A stretch of DNA of 64,000 bases from Planctomycetales bacterium ZRK34 (GTDB lineage: Bacteria; Planctomycetota; Phycisphaerae; Phycisphaerales; Zrk34): NCBI GenBank assembly GCA_014873095.1, contig CP050848.1, positions 1,736,001 to 1,800,000 of the forward strand. The letters are read 5' to 3'. The notes beneath the pieces are model-generated. The model ran no database searches. It was not told the DNA's origin and saw nothing but the letters and a program-made list of their open reading frames with translations. A program made the position numbers and the translations under genes. Below are positions 1-9,210 of this stretch, piece after piece (position 1 is the first letter of the stretch; every line of letters starts with the position of its first letter).

Positions 1-645
1 GCGCTTCACCAGCACACCCAGCCCGCCGGCGGAGACGTCCATCAGCTTCGTCGGAAAATCATCACCGAGGCAGGGGCTCGGCGGCTCGATGATCTCGTCG
101 CGCTCTTCGGGGCTGGCGCGGTGGCGCAGGCGGCAGTAATGCTCATACTCGGCGCAGCCGTCGTGATCCAGCAGGTGCCAGAGATGCGCCGACGGCAGCG
201 CGGCCCCGACGGTTTCCACACGAAAGTAATTGCGTCGCTGGCCGTCCTGCACATCGCCGGGGCGCGACAGCCGCAGGCAGATCACCTGCTTGCGTTCGTT
301 GAGCGCGTGGCGAAAAACCTCCTGAATCCGGCAGGTGAATGTCCACCGCCGCAGCCCGTCGACCATCAGCCCGTCCAGCAGCATGCCGGCGTGAAACCTC
401 ACATCCTGCGTGATCGACCACGGCCGCTCGACGACGATGCCGTCCGGCTCGACCGCAAACACACGCACCTTCCAACTGTGCGCATCGCTCAGCTGAAACG
501 ACCCGTCGCTCTGGCGGGTGACCTTCTGCGCGGCAAACTGCGTCGGATCGCGGCGCAGCGACAGTTCGATCACGCCGTCGCGCTGCGACAAGTCGTGCAT
601 CACACGGAACCAATCAGGCTCGGCATGTTTGACGGTATGCGACAC
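1..645 (-). CDS. PilZ-domain protein, YcgR-like (3' end outside window)
   Basis: The reading frame stays open to the window edge, so the C-terminus is missing. The probable start is a GTG at 645, preceded by GGTGAG; no in-frame ATG lies upstream of it before a stop. The visible part is about 215 residues. An N-terminal region resembling the YcgR N-domain is followed by the two PilZ signatures: an RxxxR motif inside QRRNYFRVE and a DxSxxG motif inside DVSAGGLGV just before the edge. PilZ domains bind cyclic di-GMP through these two motifs. A second PilZ gene lies at 57781-58209 beside a GGDEF protein, so c-di-GMP signalling is active in this genome. The target (flagellar brake, adhesion or other) cannot be read from this fragment. 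Confidence 0.8.
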   Translation of the reverse strand, partial: MSHTVKHAEPDWFRVMHDLSQRDGVIELSLRRDPTQFAAQKVTRQSDGSFQLSDAHSWKVRVFAVEPDGIVVERPWSITQDVRFHAGMLLDGLMVDGLRRWTFTCRIQEVFRHALNERKQVICLRLSRPGDVQDGQRRNYFRVETVGAALPSAHLWHLLDHDGCAEYEHYCRLRHRASPEERDEIIEPPSPCLGDDFPTKLMDVSAGGLGVLVKR

Positions 646-702
646 AGTCTCACCGTCGTTAGCATCGGCGTAAGGGCATGCCGACTTGACGGTCCGTGAC
701 GG

Positions 703-3030
703 TTATCGGGACGTTGCCGGTCGCACGGTCTGCCGCAGTGAATCCAGATACTGGCCGATCTGCCGGGACCGCGAAGCGTCCATCGGCCGCCCGCCGAAAC
801 GGATCTCGTAAAACAGATCTGTCAGCGGCACCACCGTTTCAAAACGCTGCGGGTCGCGATCGGTCAACTGCGACGCGAAGCTGGCCGGGGTCTGCCACAG
901 CGGCTTGCTGAAACCCGCCCGCTCCAGGATGCCCAGCATCTGCAGGTAAAACTCCAGGTGGCGCGCCAGCCGGCGCTGATCACGCCGCCCCACCGCTTCC
1001 AGCTGAAGCTGGCGAATGTGACGCCGGCGGCGAACGACGATCCACACCAGCATCGTCAGCGCCCCCAGAATCGTCAGCCCCACCGCGCTGATCAGCACAT
1101 AGCCCCAGGCGCCCAGCAGCCAGCGTTCGTTAAACTCCTTCACCCACGCCGCCAGGCTCGACCACATGGCGCCGGCCCGATCGGTGAACGATCCGAGGTT
1201 GTCGTCGAAGCTGTTCATCACGCTGCGGCGCTGGTTGGCGTCGTAGGTGATCACGCCGTTGATCCAGTGAAACTCCATGTACTCATACAGATCGCGCACC
1301 AGCGCGACCAACCCGCCGGCCGGCTTCTGCAGGTTCTCCACGGCGCTGGGCGGCGAGGGGTCATACTCCTGCCAGCCGGCCCCATCTTCGTAGACCTCGA
1401 CCCAGGCGTGGGCGTTCATTTCGCGCACCACGTAATACCCGCCGACGCCGTTAAACTCCGTGGCGCGAAAGCCGGTGACCACCCGACTGCGGATGCCGAC
1501 CGAGCGCAGCATGGCGGTCATCGCCGAAGCGAAAAATTCGCAGTGGCCCCGCTGGCTGTCGAAGATGAACGCCATGATCGGGTCCTGCCCGGCCGGCACC
1601 GGCGGAAGATCCAACGTGTAGGCGTAGTGGCTTTGCAGGTAGCTTTCGAGCGTGGACGCGATGCGCAGATCGTTCGGGGTGGATTCAGCTTCGGGATCGC
1701 GCTGCAGGTTGTAAGCCCGCAGGATGCGCGTCGTCTCAGCACGCAGGCGCGGCGAGCTGATCACCGGCTGGCGGGCGTAATCCGACCACTCGTTGCGGGC
1801 GCGACGCGCCCGCCGGGCCTCGCGCCGATCCACCGGGCCCGCGTCGTCATCCTCATCGGCCTGCTCAGACATCGGCGGACCGAACACCTGCGCCGGGTGC
1901 AGCGGATCGCTCACGGCCGACTCGACGCTGTACTGGATATTGCCCGGCACCGGATCGCGCACCACCAGCACCTGATCCAGCGCGTTAAACCGCACCGACG
2001 GCAGATGACGGCTGGCGATTTTCACCGGCGGATACGCAGCAAACAACGTCCCGCCGGTCTGCCGCCGCAGCGTGATCTGCTGATGCAGCAGGCTCGCGGC
2101 TTTCGGCGCCTCGGCGAGCACGACGGCGTCGTGATCCTTCAACGCCAGCGGGTTGTCACCGGCCACGGTGCGTGTCCAGCGATGGGTGGTTCGGTCGTAA
2201 TGATCCAGCGACAGGCCGCGCATGAGGAAGTTGTGCTCGTCGGACCCGAAGGCGCGCCCGTCGAGCGTGAGCTGGACATTCATCACGGGCACGCGGCTGG
2301 TGGTGATGCGCGTGCCGCCGGCGAGTTCGACCTTGTCGTCGAATCCGCTGACGGAGCGGCGCGTCGGGGGCGTCCACTCGCCGAGTATGCCCTTGCCGGC
2401 GCCGCGCGGCAGCACGACAAAGAAGAAGGCGGACAACCCCATCGCCCCGATGCCGCAGACGATCGCGGTGATGTTGAAATGGTGGCGGTGGCCGCGCGAG
2501 ACGACCGGGCGCGGGCGCGTGGCCTGCTCGCCCGGCGGCGCCTGTTTCATCGCCGCCCGCAGCGCCACGTCGTAGCTGACCTTCAACTGAAACTGCAGCA
2601 GCGTGAACAGCGTCAACACCAGGTACAGCGCCAGCAGAATGCCGAACACGATCTCGGCGCTGATGATCGACGCGCAGACCATCTGCATCAGGCTGAGCAC
2701 GATGAGCTGGGCGTAGTCGCGGTTGAGCTTGCGTTCGTAGAGCTTGAAAAGCTGGATGCAGAGGATGAACTCACCGAGGCCGATGATCAGTTCTTTCTGG
2801 CGGGTGACCTGCGTATAGAAAAGCCACACCGTCACCGTGACCACGCCGAGATTGATCAGCCAGCGCGGCAGCGGCTTGCCCCCGGGGCCTTCGACGACGT
2901 ACCAGCTCAGCGTCGACAGCGTGCCGGCGGCGAGCACCATGGCGGCGTTCTGCTCGGCAACCGCGTAAGCGATCACGCCGAGGATCACCTGCCCGTAAAT
3001 CAGTCGCCGAAATGAGCGGATCATGTTCAT
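703..3030 (-). CDS. TgpA-like membrane transglutaminase (DUF3488 / transglutaminase core / DUF4129)
   Basis: The 775-residue protein has a cluster of N-terminal membrane segments (roughly residues 8-150 and about 190-210), a long extracytoplasmic part containing a transglutaminase-like core, one further membrane segment near residue 660 and a cytoplasmic DUF4129-like tail. The catalytic triad is visible: Cys in QRGHCEFFAS, His in MNAHAWVEVY and Asp in WQEYDPSPP. This is the architecture of TgpA-family proteins; the substrate is not known. The start codon overlaps the stop of the DUF58 gene by four bases, so the two are translationally coupled. In many bacteria a MoxR ATPase accompanies this pair; none is seen here. 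Confidence 0.88.
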   Translation of the reverse strand: MNMIRSFRRLIYGQVILGVIAYAVAEQNAAMVLAAGTLSTLSWYVVEGPGGKPLPRWLINLGVVTVTVWLFYTQVTRQKELIIGLGEFILCIQLFKLYERKLNRDYAQLIVLSLMQMVCASIISAEIVFGILLALYLVLTLFTLLQFQLKVSYDVALRAAMKQAPPGEQATRPRPVVSRGHRHHFNITAIVCGIGAMGLSAFFFVVLPRGAGKGILGEWTPPTRRSVSGFDDKVELAGGTRITTSRVPVMNVQLTLDGRAFGSDEHNFLMRGLSLDHYDRTTHRWTRTVAGDNPLALKDHDAVVLAEAPKAASLLHQQITLRRQTGGTLFAAYPPVKIASRHLPSVRFNALDQVLVVRDPVPGNIQYSVESAVSDPLHPAQVFGPPMSEQADEDDDAGPVDRREARRARRARNEWSDYARQPVISSPRLRAETTRILRAYNLQRDPEAESTPNDLRIASTLESYLQSHYAYTLDLPPVPAGQDPIMAFIFDSQRGHCEFFASAMTAMLRSVGIRSRVVTGFRATEFNGVGGYYVVREMNAHAWVEVYEDGAGWQEYDPSPPSAVENLQKPAGGLVALVRDLYEYMEFHWINGVITYDANQRRSVMNSFDDNLGSFTDRAGAMWSSLAAWVKEFNERWLLGAWGYVLISAVGLTILGALTMLVWIVVRRRRHIRQLQLEAVGRRDQRRLARHLEFYLQMLGILERAGFSKPLWQTPASFASQLTDRDPQRFETVVPLTDLFYEIRFGGRPMDASRSRQIGQYLDSLRQTVRPATSR

Positions 3031-4205
3031 GACACGCCCTCGGAGAAGTCGGCGATCAACACCCCGCGGCGGGGCCGGGTCACCAGGTTCACCCGCGACG
3101 ACTTGCCGTCATGATTCAGCTTCCATTGGTCGAGCTCGGCATCGCTGAGATGGTGCGCGCCCGGCGGGCCGAACAGTTCGTCGATTTCGCCGGCGTGGAT
3201 CACCATCCAGTTCACATCCCGCGCCCGGTGCGTCGACCAACTGCCCGGCTCGTCGGTTTTGAAGTCCAGTTCGCCCAGCGCGTGCAGGATGCGCGTGCGG
3301 TGGATGCGGCCGTGATGCGGGGTGAAGGTCGGACAGGGCGTTCCGGCGACGGCCAGGCCCACGTCAAAACCCTCCATGTATGCCTGCACGACCAGCGACG
3401 CCACGAAGCTCAGCGCCCGCTCGGCCGTGTCATACGGCCACGCCCCGCGATGGCGGACATCCAGCAGCAGCATTAGCTTCGGCGGCGTCAGCCGGGTCAT
3501 GTCACGACAGACCAGCTTGCCCGCCCGGGCCGAGTGTCGCCAATCGATGTGTCGCATCGAATCTCCGCTGCGGTATTCGCGCAGTCCGTAAAACTCTTCG
3601 CTGCCGCCGCCTTCGTTGGAATTGCGCGAGCCGATCATGTCGCGCGAGTGAATGTCCCACAGCGCTTTGCGGCGCAGGCGATACATTTTCGGGTAGATCA
3701 GCACGCGCCCGGGCTGGGTCACGACGATCGACTTGCTGAGGATGCCGAAGGGAAACGTCGTCGTGATGCAGATGCGATTAAAGTGCACCGCGCCGCGGCG
3801 CGTGGGCCAGCCGACGGTCTGCGCCTGCAGCGTGGCGCGGGGACCGCAATGCAGCACCCACCCGTGGGGCTTGCCGCGAAGGTATTCATCGTCGCCGTCG
3901 AGTTCGCTGATGACCAGCCCGAAAGCGGGAATCATCCGCTTGCGGTTGGTCAGCTCGTAGCGGATCAACAGCGGCTCATCGACGGCGCCGTGGTCGGGCA
4001 ACACGCGCGTGATGCGCAGCGACATCATCATGGCCGTGGAGTAAATCGCCGAGACGATCATGCCGCCGACCATCAGGCCGAAGGTCCAGAACAGCAGATT
4101 GGTCTGGCTGGAGATCGCGCCCAGCCCAATGAACGACGTGACAAACAGATACGTGAACCCGCCGAGGCCCAGGGAGAATCGTCGCTTGATGCGCACTGGT
4201 TTCAT
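3027..4205 (-). CDS. DUF58 domain-containing membrane protein
   Basis: The 392-residue protein begins with two hydrophobic segments (about residues 12-32 and 35-60) and continues into a soluble domain with the DUF58 signature YRSGDSMRHIDWRHSARAGKL near residues 210-230, a vWA-related fold. It sits immediately upstream of the TgpA-like transglutaminase and overlaps it by four bases. DUF58 proteins usually travel with transglutaminase and MoxR genes and are thought to act in envelope or protein-complex assembly, but their biochemical role is not settled. I see no promoter of its own; a GC-rich inverted repeat separates it from the next gene upstream. Confidence 0.85.
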   Translation of the reverse strand: MKPVRIKRRFSLGLGGFTYLFVTSFIGLGAISSQTNLLFWTFGLMVGGMIVSAIYSTAMMMSLRITRVLPDHGAVDEPLLIRYELTNRKRMIPAFGLVISELDGDDEYLRGKPHGWVLHCGPRATLQAQTVGWPTRRGAVHFNRICITTTFPFGILSKSIVVTQPGRVLIYPKMYRLRRKALWDIHSRDMIGSRNSNEGGGSEEFYGLREYRSGDSMRHIDWRHSARAGKLVCRDMTRLTPPKLMLLLDVRHRGAWPYDTAERALSFVASLVVQAYMEGFDVGLAVAGTPCPTFTPHHGRIHRTRILHALGELDFKTDEPGSWSTHRARDVNWMVIHAGEIDELFGPPGAHHLSDAELDQWKLNHDGKSSRVNLVTRPRRGVLIADFSEGVS

Positions 4206-4355
4206 CGGCGACTCCGGAACACCTCTGCCCGCGGGAGAGGTCGGCCCATCAGGGCCGGGTGAGGGTGCATTTGAGGTCTGTCGGCTTCGGCATGATCAAT
4301 GACTGCCGACCGCCCTCACCCCAGCCCTCTCCCGCCGGGAGAGGGAGCAAAGACA
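4206..4355. repeat. Intergenic GGGAGAGGG-type inverted repeat, possible terminator
   Basis: Two related GC-rich blocks occupy the 150-bp gap. At 4325-4345 the arms CCCTCTCCC and GGGAGAGGG flank GCC, forming a perfect 9-bp stem. A degenerate copy (GGGAGAGG, and GGGTGAGGG elsewhere in the block) lies at about 4230-4270. On the minus strand the hairpin falls directly after the stop of the 1021-residue protein, so it could end that transcript, although there is no U-tract. Confidence 0.6.
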
Positions 4356-7300
4356 TCACGGTTGACGAATCAGCTCGACGCCGATGACCTGACCACGAGC
4401 ATTCACCTTGCCGCTGTAGTTGCCCGCGCCGGCGGGTTCGAGATTCACCGGCTGTTCGGGCGTCAGCGCCAGGTCGAGCTCGGAACCTTTCTTGGCGGCG
4501 ATGTCGACAAGCTGCTGAGGGTTCACCAGGCTGATCGCGAACGGGGTGGCGACCAGTTCGGCGTCCAGCGGCTCGGGGCCCAGGGCGACCGATCCACCGT
4601 TGAGATTGATCAGCACTTCGCCGAGATCGTACGGCGTGAACTTCGCCCCCGCGGCGGCGGGTTGCTTGCCGCGCTCGTAGATTTTCAGCGTCATCTTGTA
4701 CTTGCCGGGCACCTGCTCGGTGAGCTGCTCGGCCAACTGCTGCTTGACCGTCTGCCAGATCGTCGCCAGTTGCTCAGCCTGCTGCACGGGGTCCTGGATC
4801 GAACCGGCGTGCTGGACCGCGGCGGCCCGAAGCTGCTCGGCGGTCCCCGGTGTCGGGGCCACGACCGTTGAAATCATCGCTTCGCAGCAGGCCAGGGCGT
4901 AGGGCTCATCCGGCGAGGCCATGCCGATCAACAGCGCATCGGGATTGGCGAACGCCTGGGCCCACTGGCGCGGGCGCGGGCGCAGATCCTCCGCCATCTG
5001 TTCACCAAACCAATCGAAAATCGGCGGGCGCGTCTGCCCTTCGATGACCGTGATCCGCAGCAGCCCGACCGACAGCGGGGCCTGCATGTCGGGTGTCATC
5101 TCAGCAGCCTGGGTCGGCGCGGCGGGTGTCTCGGCGCCATTCTCAGCCGGGGCGTTGGCATCCTGATCCGCCGGCGCGTTGGCGGGCTGATTGCCGCCGG
5201 CTCCGATGGCCGCCTTGAGCATGCCGAAGAAACCTCCGGCAGTGGGCTTGGACGTGGCCTTGGCCGCCGCGGCGGGATCGACCGTCGTGGCCACGTCGCC
5301 TTCGGGCATCGGGTAGCGTTCGTACCACACACGCGCCGTGATCAGTCGCTGGTCGGCTGTCATGCCCACCAGCCAATCGCCGGCAGCCTTACCGCTGGTC
5401 GGTAGAATCAGTCGCATCGCTGCTAAGCGCGTCGGGCCGTGACCTTCGAGCATGACACGCTGAAGCGCCGCGGCCACCTCCGGCTCGCGCACCTCCGGCT
5501 CCAACACCCGCACGATCTGCGTCGGCGTCGGCTTCACCGCCAGCGAGGCCGTCACCAGGGCATCGTAAATCGCGCTCGGCTCCGATCGGTCCAGCGGGTT
5601 TTCACCGTCGCGACCACCCCGGCCCCGCGTGTTGCGCGTCACCTCGAATTGCTCCAGCGCCTTCCACGCCATCGCCCGCACCGAAGCCGACGGACTCGCC
5701 AGGCAATCCATCAGCCCGTGATTGGCCGAGTACAGGTCAAAACGATTCTGCCCGGATCGCCGACGCTGGTTTTTGCCAGCCTCGGGGGCCGGTTCGGCCA
5801 TCGCCAGAATCTTCGACAGTGTGCGTTGCTGAAGGTCCGCATCGCCGCCGCCGAGCAGTTGATCACTGAGCCATCGCATCGGCAGCAACTCGCCGGCCGC
5901 GGCGCCCTCGACCACCAGATCAACCATCGCCGCGCGGCGTGATGCCGGCGCCTGGGTCAGATCGATCTTCTCGGCAAACGGCTTGACCAGTTCCTGGCGT
6001 TTACCCGCTGCCTCCAGCGGCACGGCCAGCACTTCCGCCACCGGCTGATCCTCCGCTTTGACCAGCAGTCGCTGCGCCCCGTCAGCCAGCGCATCGACCT
6101 GCGCCGGCGACATTTGCCCCTTGCCGCTGACTTCGCCGGCCTGGGCCTGCATGGCGATCAACCCGACTTCCGGGTCCGGGTCCGACACCGCCTTGGCCAG
6201 CAGTTCACCCACGATCGGCACGCTCGACTTGCTCGACGCCAGCGCACTGACCAGCCGCATGCGCGTCGCGCGGTCGTTGCTTTGCAGCAGTGTTTGAATC
6301 TTGCCGATCAGCGGGCTGTCCGCCGGGAGCTTGCTCATCACGCCGCTGTCAGCGATCACGATCGCGGCGGTGCGCTGGCTGTACACGTGATCGATCTTCA
6401 GCAGTTCGGCCAGCGCCTGATCGATTTCGAAGTGGTTGCTGCGACCGCCGGCGTATTCCTGGAGGCGTTGCAGCAGGTCCAGCGGAACCTTCCACGAGTC
6501 GCCTTCCAGTCCGCTGAATTCGATGTCGCGCGCCAGCACCGGCACGGCAAACACGCCGTAAATCACCGACGGCGTCGGCTTGGTGAACTCGATCGGCAAC
6601 TGCTGCACGAAGGCGATCTGGCGATTGTAGTTGTCCATCGCCTGGCGGTATTCGACCATCGCTTCGAGGCGCTGGCGGCTGTCAGCGTTGTTGGTTCTGG
6701 TCGGCAGTTCGGGGCGTTTGAGCTGGTTGCGGTCCAGCAGGACGGCGTAGGCCTGGTTGCCGCGTTCGCTGAGCTTGGCGTAGTTGATCCGTCGCGCCAG
6801 GGTGTAGTGCACGACGTTGCCGCGCCGAAGCGTCACGTTGATCGCCAGCAGCGGCGGGTCGATCTGCAATTCACCGTGGCCGCCGCGCCGTCCGCCGCCG
6901 CGCCGACCGCCCCGCGCATCCTGATCATCCGGCAGATACCACGCCAGCTGCCGCGCGCCGACCAGCCGCATCGTCTTGAACATGTCCAGGTCGACCGGCT
7001 GATCGACCGGCAGCGGGTTCAGCGGCACCAGCATCAGCTTCTGACCCGGCGGCAACTCGAATTCCCAGATCGGGTCTTCCACGCCCGAGGTGCGACCGCG
7101 CCCACCGCCCCCTTCGCTCAGCAGCGTCTGCAGATCAAGCTGCACGACCTTGACCCCGGGCGGGGCTTCGGCGGGCTGATCCTGGCCGGGCGCCGGCTGC
7201 TCAGGCGCCGACTCGGGGGTGGGCTTGTTCTTGTTTTTGTTCATCTGCTCCAGCAGACGCTGGGCTTTGCGGATGCGCAGCTCGCGGAGCTGTTCGGGTG

Positions 7301-7421
7301 AAAGGTCTTCCTTGTTGACGCCTTCGGGGATCACCGGGTCGGCGGCAAACACCTCCGCCGCACCCGTGGCGAAACACAGAAGCATCACGATCAAAAACCA
7401 ACGACACGTGGTTGATTGCAT
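4356..7421 (-). CDS. Large secreted HEAT-repeat-like protein of unknown function
   Basis: I place the start at 7421, where MQSTTCRWFLIVMLLCFATG forms a clear signal peptide and GAGAGGG lies seven bases upstream; the frame is open further upstream, but that part looks non-coding. The 1021-residue product has a charged Lys/Asn-rich stretch near residue 55, a Gly/Arg-rich linker (GGGGRGRTSG, RRGGGRRGG) and long alpha-helical stretches with HEAT-like patterning from about residue 330 to 720. An Ala/Pro-rich linker (about 740-790) and a C-terminal beta-rich part follow. No catalytic motif was recognised. It is followed by the DUF58/transglutaminase pair, and I infer an envelope role only from the signal peptide. 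Confidence 0.75.
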   Translation of the reverse strand: MQSTTCRWFLIVMLLCFATGAAEVFAADPVIPEGVNKEDLSPEQLRELRIRKAQRLLEQMNKNKNKPTPESAPEQPAPGQDQPAEAPPGVKVVQLDLQTLLSEGGGGRGRTSGVEDPIWEFELPPGQKLMLVPLNPLPVDQPVDLDMFKTMRLVGARQLAWYLPDDQDARGGRRGGGRRGGHGELQIDPPLLAINVTLRRGNVVHYTLARRINYAKLSERGNQAYAVLLDRNQLKRPELPTRTNNADSRQRLEAMVEYRQAMDNYNRQIAFVQQLPIEFTKPTPSVIYGVFAVPVLARDIEFSGLEGDSWKVPLDLLQRLQEYAGGRSNHFEIDQALAELLKIDHVYSQRTAAIVIADSGVMSKLPADSPLIGKIQTLLQSNDRATRMRLVSALASSKSSVPIVGELLAKAVSDPDPEVGLIAMQAQAGEVSGKGQMSPAQVDALADGAQRLLVKAEDQPVAEVLAVPLEAAGKRQELVKPFAEKIDLTQAPASRRAAMVDLVVEGAAAGELLPMRWLSDQLLGGGDADLQQRTLSKILAMAEPAPEAGKNQRRRSGQNRFDLYSANHGLMDCLASPSASVRAMAWKALEQFEVTRNTRGRGGRDGENPLDRSEPSAIYDALVTASLAVKPTPTQIVRVLEPEVREPEVAAALQRVMLEGHGPTRLAAMRLILPTSGKAAGDWLVGMTADQRLITARVWYERYPMPEGDVATTVDPAAAAKATSKPTAGGFFGMLKAAIGAGGNQPANAPADQDANAPAENGAETPAAPTQAAEMTPDMQAPLSVGLLRITVIEGQTRPPIFDWFGEQMAEDLRPRPRQWAQAFANPDALLIGMASPDEPYALACCEAMISTVVAPTPGTAEQLRAAAVQHAGSIQDPVQQAEQLATIWQTVKQQLAEQLTEQVPGKYKMTLKIYERGKQPAAAGAKFTPYDLGEVLINLNGGSVALGPEPLDAELVATPFAISLVNPQQLVDIAAKKGSELDLALTPEQPVNLEPAGAGNYSGKVNARGQVIGVELIRQP

Positions 7422-7432
7422 GTTGGGCCCTC

Positions 7433-8206
7433 TCACGAGACCGGCCGCGCGCCCAGCGACACCCATACCGGAAAATGGTCCGAGCAGTACGGCGAAAAAC
7501 CGCCGGTGTCCACGTCGGCGTCGACCAGGGCGGACGATAGATCCTGGCTGATGAAGATGTAGTCTAATCGTAGCGCGGGGAACCCCGTAGTGAAAGTGTG
7601 TTTCGGATCGTCGTGACGCAGAAAATGGTACGCATCGATCCACCCGTCGCCGGTGAGCCGCCCGATCACATCGTGGTCGAGCTTGCCGCCGCGATCAATC
7701 AACCGCTGGCGGCGGTGCTCGGGCAGCTTGTCCGCATCGAACGGGTGGTACGGGGCGACGGCATTCAGATCGCCCATGATCATCGTCGGCGTCTGCGATT
7801 CAGCGAGCATCTCCAATATCGGGTCCAACTCCGCGAGGCGGTCGGGTTCGTGGTCGAAACCCGCCTGCAGGTGGATCACGACGATGCGCATCGGGCCACG
7901 CGGGGTGTCGACCTCGCACAGCATCGCCGCCCGGCTCAGCGACGGAAATTTCACGCCCAGGTTGATCATCGATCGCACCGGCAGCTTCGTCATCATCGCC
8001 ACGTGATGCGACCCCGTCGGCGACTCGGCCAGCAGCAGCTCGACGCCGAGCTTGTCGGCGATGTACTGAGCCCCGGCCGGGTCGTCGACTTCGCACAGGC
8101 CGACCACGTCGGCGTCGAGGTACAGCAGAGTTTCATAGATCGGGTCCAGCCGCCCCAGGCCGCCGTCGAGGATGTTGTACGTCACGAATTTGATCGAATC
8201 AGACAT
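7433..8206 (-). CDS. Endonuclease/exonuclease/phosphatase (EEP) family protein
   Basis: A 257-residue protein from ATG 8206; the open frame upstream is not coding-like. The EEP-fold signatures are in order: TYNILDG near the N-terminus, a metal-binding Glu in VVGLCEVDD, VVIHLQAG, the MGDLNA motif (Asp and Asn for catalysis) and the C-terminal SDHFPV containing the catalytic His. The family hydrolyses phosphodiester or phosphomonoester bonds in DNA, RNA, lipids or sugar phosphates, and sequence alone does not tell which. No signal peptide is visible. It lies 29 bases after the glycosyltransferase gene and 11 bases before the HEAT-like gene, so all three may be cotranscribed. Confidence 0.85.
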   Translation of the reverse strand: MSDSIKFVTYNILDGGLGRLDPIYETLLYLDADVVGLCEVDDPAGAQYIADKLGVELLLAESPTGSHHVAMMTKLPVRSMINLGVKFPSLSRAAMLCEVDTPRGPMRIVVIHLQAGFDHEPDRLAELDPILEMLAESQTPTMIMGDLNAVAPYHPFDADKLPEHRRQRLIDRGGKLDHDVIGRLTGDGWIDAYHFLRHDDPKHTFTTGFPALRLDYIFISQDLSSALVDADVDTGGFSPYCSDHFPVWVSLGARPVS

Positions 8207-8235
8207 AGCGGCAGATTGTAACACAGTGCGGCAAA

Positions 8236-8973
8236 TCACGGGGTGGTGTGATGCGGGGCCATGGCCTTGAGGCGTTTTCGTATCCGCCACAGCGCCCGCA
8301 GCATGCGGAGCGAATCGCGCACCGGGCGAATGGTGGAGTTGGCGTGATGACGCCAGACGACGCCGACCTCGACGATGCGGTAGCCCAGGTGGCGGGCCAG
8401 GGCGAGCACCTCGCAGTCGAAGGCAAACCCATCGTCCTCGGCCAGGCCGAATATCTCGCGGGCAGCGTGGCGGGTAAACAGCTTGAAGCCGCACTGCGTA
8501 TCGCAGATGTCCGGCAGCATCAGCCGACCGCGAATCATGGCAAACGCCTGCCGCATGAGTTGGCGCTTGAACGTCGGCGGCGGATCGATCACCGACTCGG
8601 GCATCGCGCGCGACCCGATCACGACGTCAGCCCCGCCGGTCATCTCCGATCGCAGCTTGTCGACTTCTTCGATCGGCGTGGCGCCGTCGGCATCGTACAT
8701 CAGCAACTGGTCGCCGCTGGCTTCGAGCATCCCGCGGCGGACTGAGTAGCCTTTGCCCTGGTTTTGTTCGTTGACCAGCAGCTTCAGGTGCAGATCGCCG
8801 GCCGGATAGTCACGGACCAGGTCCGGCGTGCCGTCGGTCGAACCGTCGTCAACGACGATCACCTCGACGCGCCCCGTCGTCAGGGCGGCATACTGGCGAA
8901 TGGTGTCCAGCGAATCGCCGAGACGATCGGTCTCGTTGTAAGCTGGAATGATGACCGATAGATCTGACTTCAT
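8236..8973 (-). CDS. Family 2 glycosyltransferase, dolichyl-phosphate glucosyltransferase-like
   Basis: The 245-residue GT-A enzyme opens with SVIIPAYNE, followed by the nucleotide-binding VIVVDDGSTDGT, the metal-binding MYDADGATP (DxD-like) and CDTQCGFKLF, typical of the DPM1/ALG5-like branch that transfers sugars from nucleotide donors to polyprenyl phosphates. No membrane segment is present. It is the first gene of a minus-strand group with the EEP-family hydrolase and the secreted HEAT-like protein. Its exact donor and acceptor cannot be read from the sequence. Confidence 0.88.
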   Translation of the reverse strand: MKSDLSVIIPAYNETDRLGDSLDTIRQYAALTTGRVEVIVVDDGSTDGTPDLVRDYPAGDLHLKLLVNEQNQGKGYSVRRGMLEASGDQLLMYDADGATPIEEVDKLRSEMTGGADVVIGSRAMPESVIDPPPTFKRQLMRQAFAMIRGRLMLPDICDTQCGFKLFTRHAAREIFGLAEDDGFAFDCEVLALARHLGYRIVEVGVVWRHHANSTIRPVRDSLRMLRALWRIRKRLKAMAPHHTTP

Positions 8974-9081
8974 GAACGTCCGAATTCAGGGCCTCAGAGG
9001 TCGTAACACAGCAAGCCGGATTATAACGCGAACCGCCGCGTGATAAATGCGTTGTGTTGATTCGTAAAATCGTAGGGGCAT

Positions 9082-9110
9082 TTCACGCAAATCAACAGCA
9101 GTGCTATAAA
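9082..9110 (+). promoter_or_regulatory. Putative sigma-70 promoter for the oxidoreductase locus
   Basis: TTCACG at 9082-9087 and TATAAA at 9105-9110 are separated by 17 bp, about 100 bp upstream of the first Gfo/Idh/MocA gene. A second -10-like TATGAT lies just downstream near 9120. This is inferred from consensus only. Confidence 0.4.
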
Positions 9111-9210
9111 ACTTTGTGGTATGATGATCAGCTTGTGGCATTAATCAAGCGTCGAGAGGCGTTTGAATTCTTACGTTCTGTTTCGTGATCGTGCCCACGA
9201 GGAGCCGCCC

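Noticed and set aside
958..3015. Long plus-strand frame of 685 codons
   Set aside because: It is antisense to the transglutaminase gene, His/Arg/Gln-rich and lacks an RBS; a GC-rich shadow frame. Similar long shadows at 42302-43636, 43759-45483 and 60993-63458 were also dropped.
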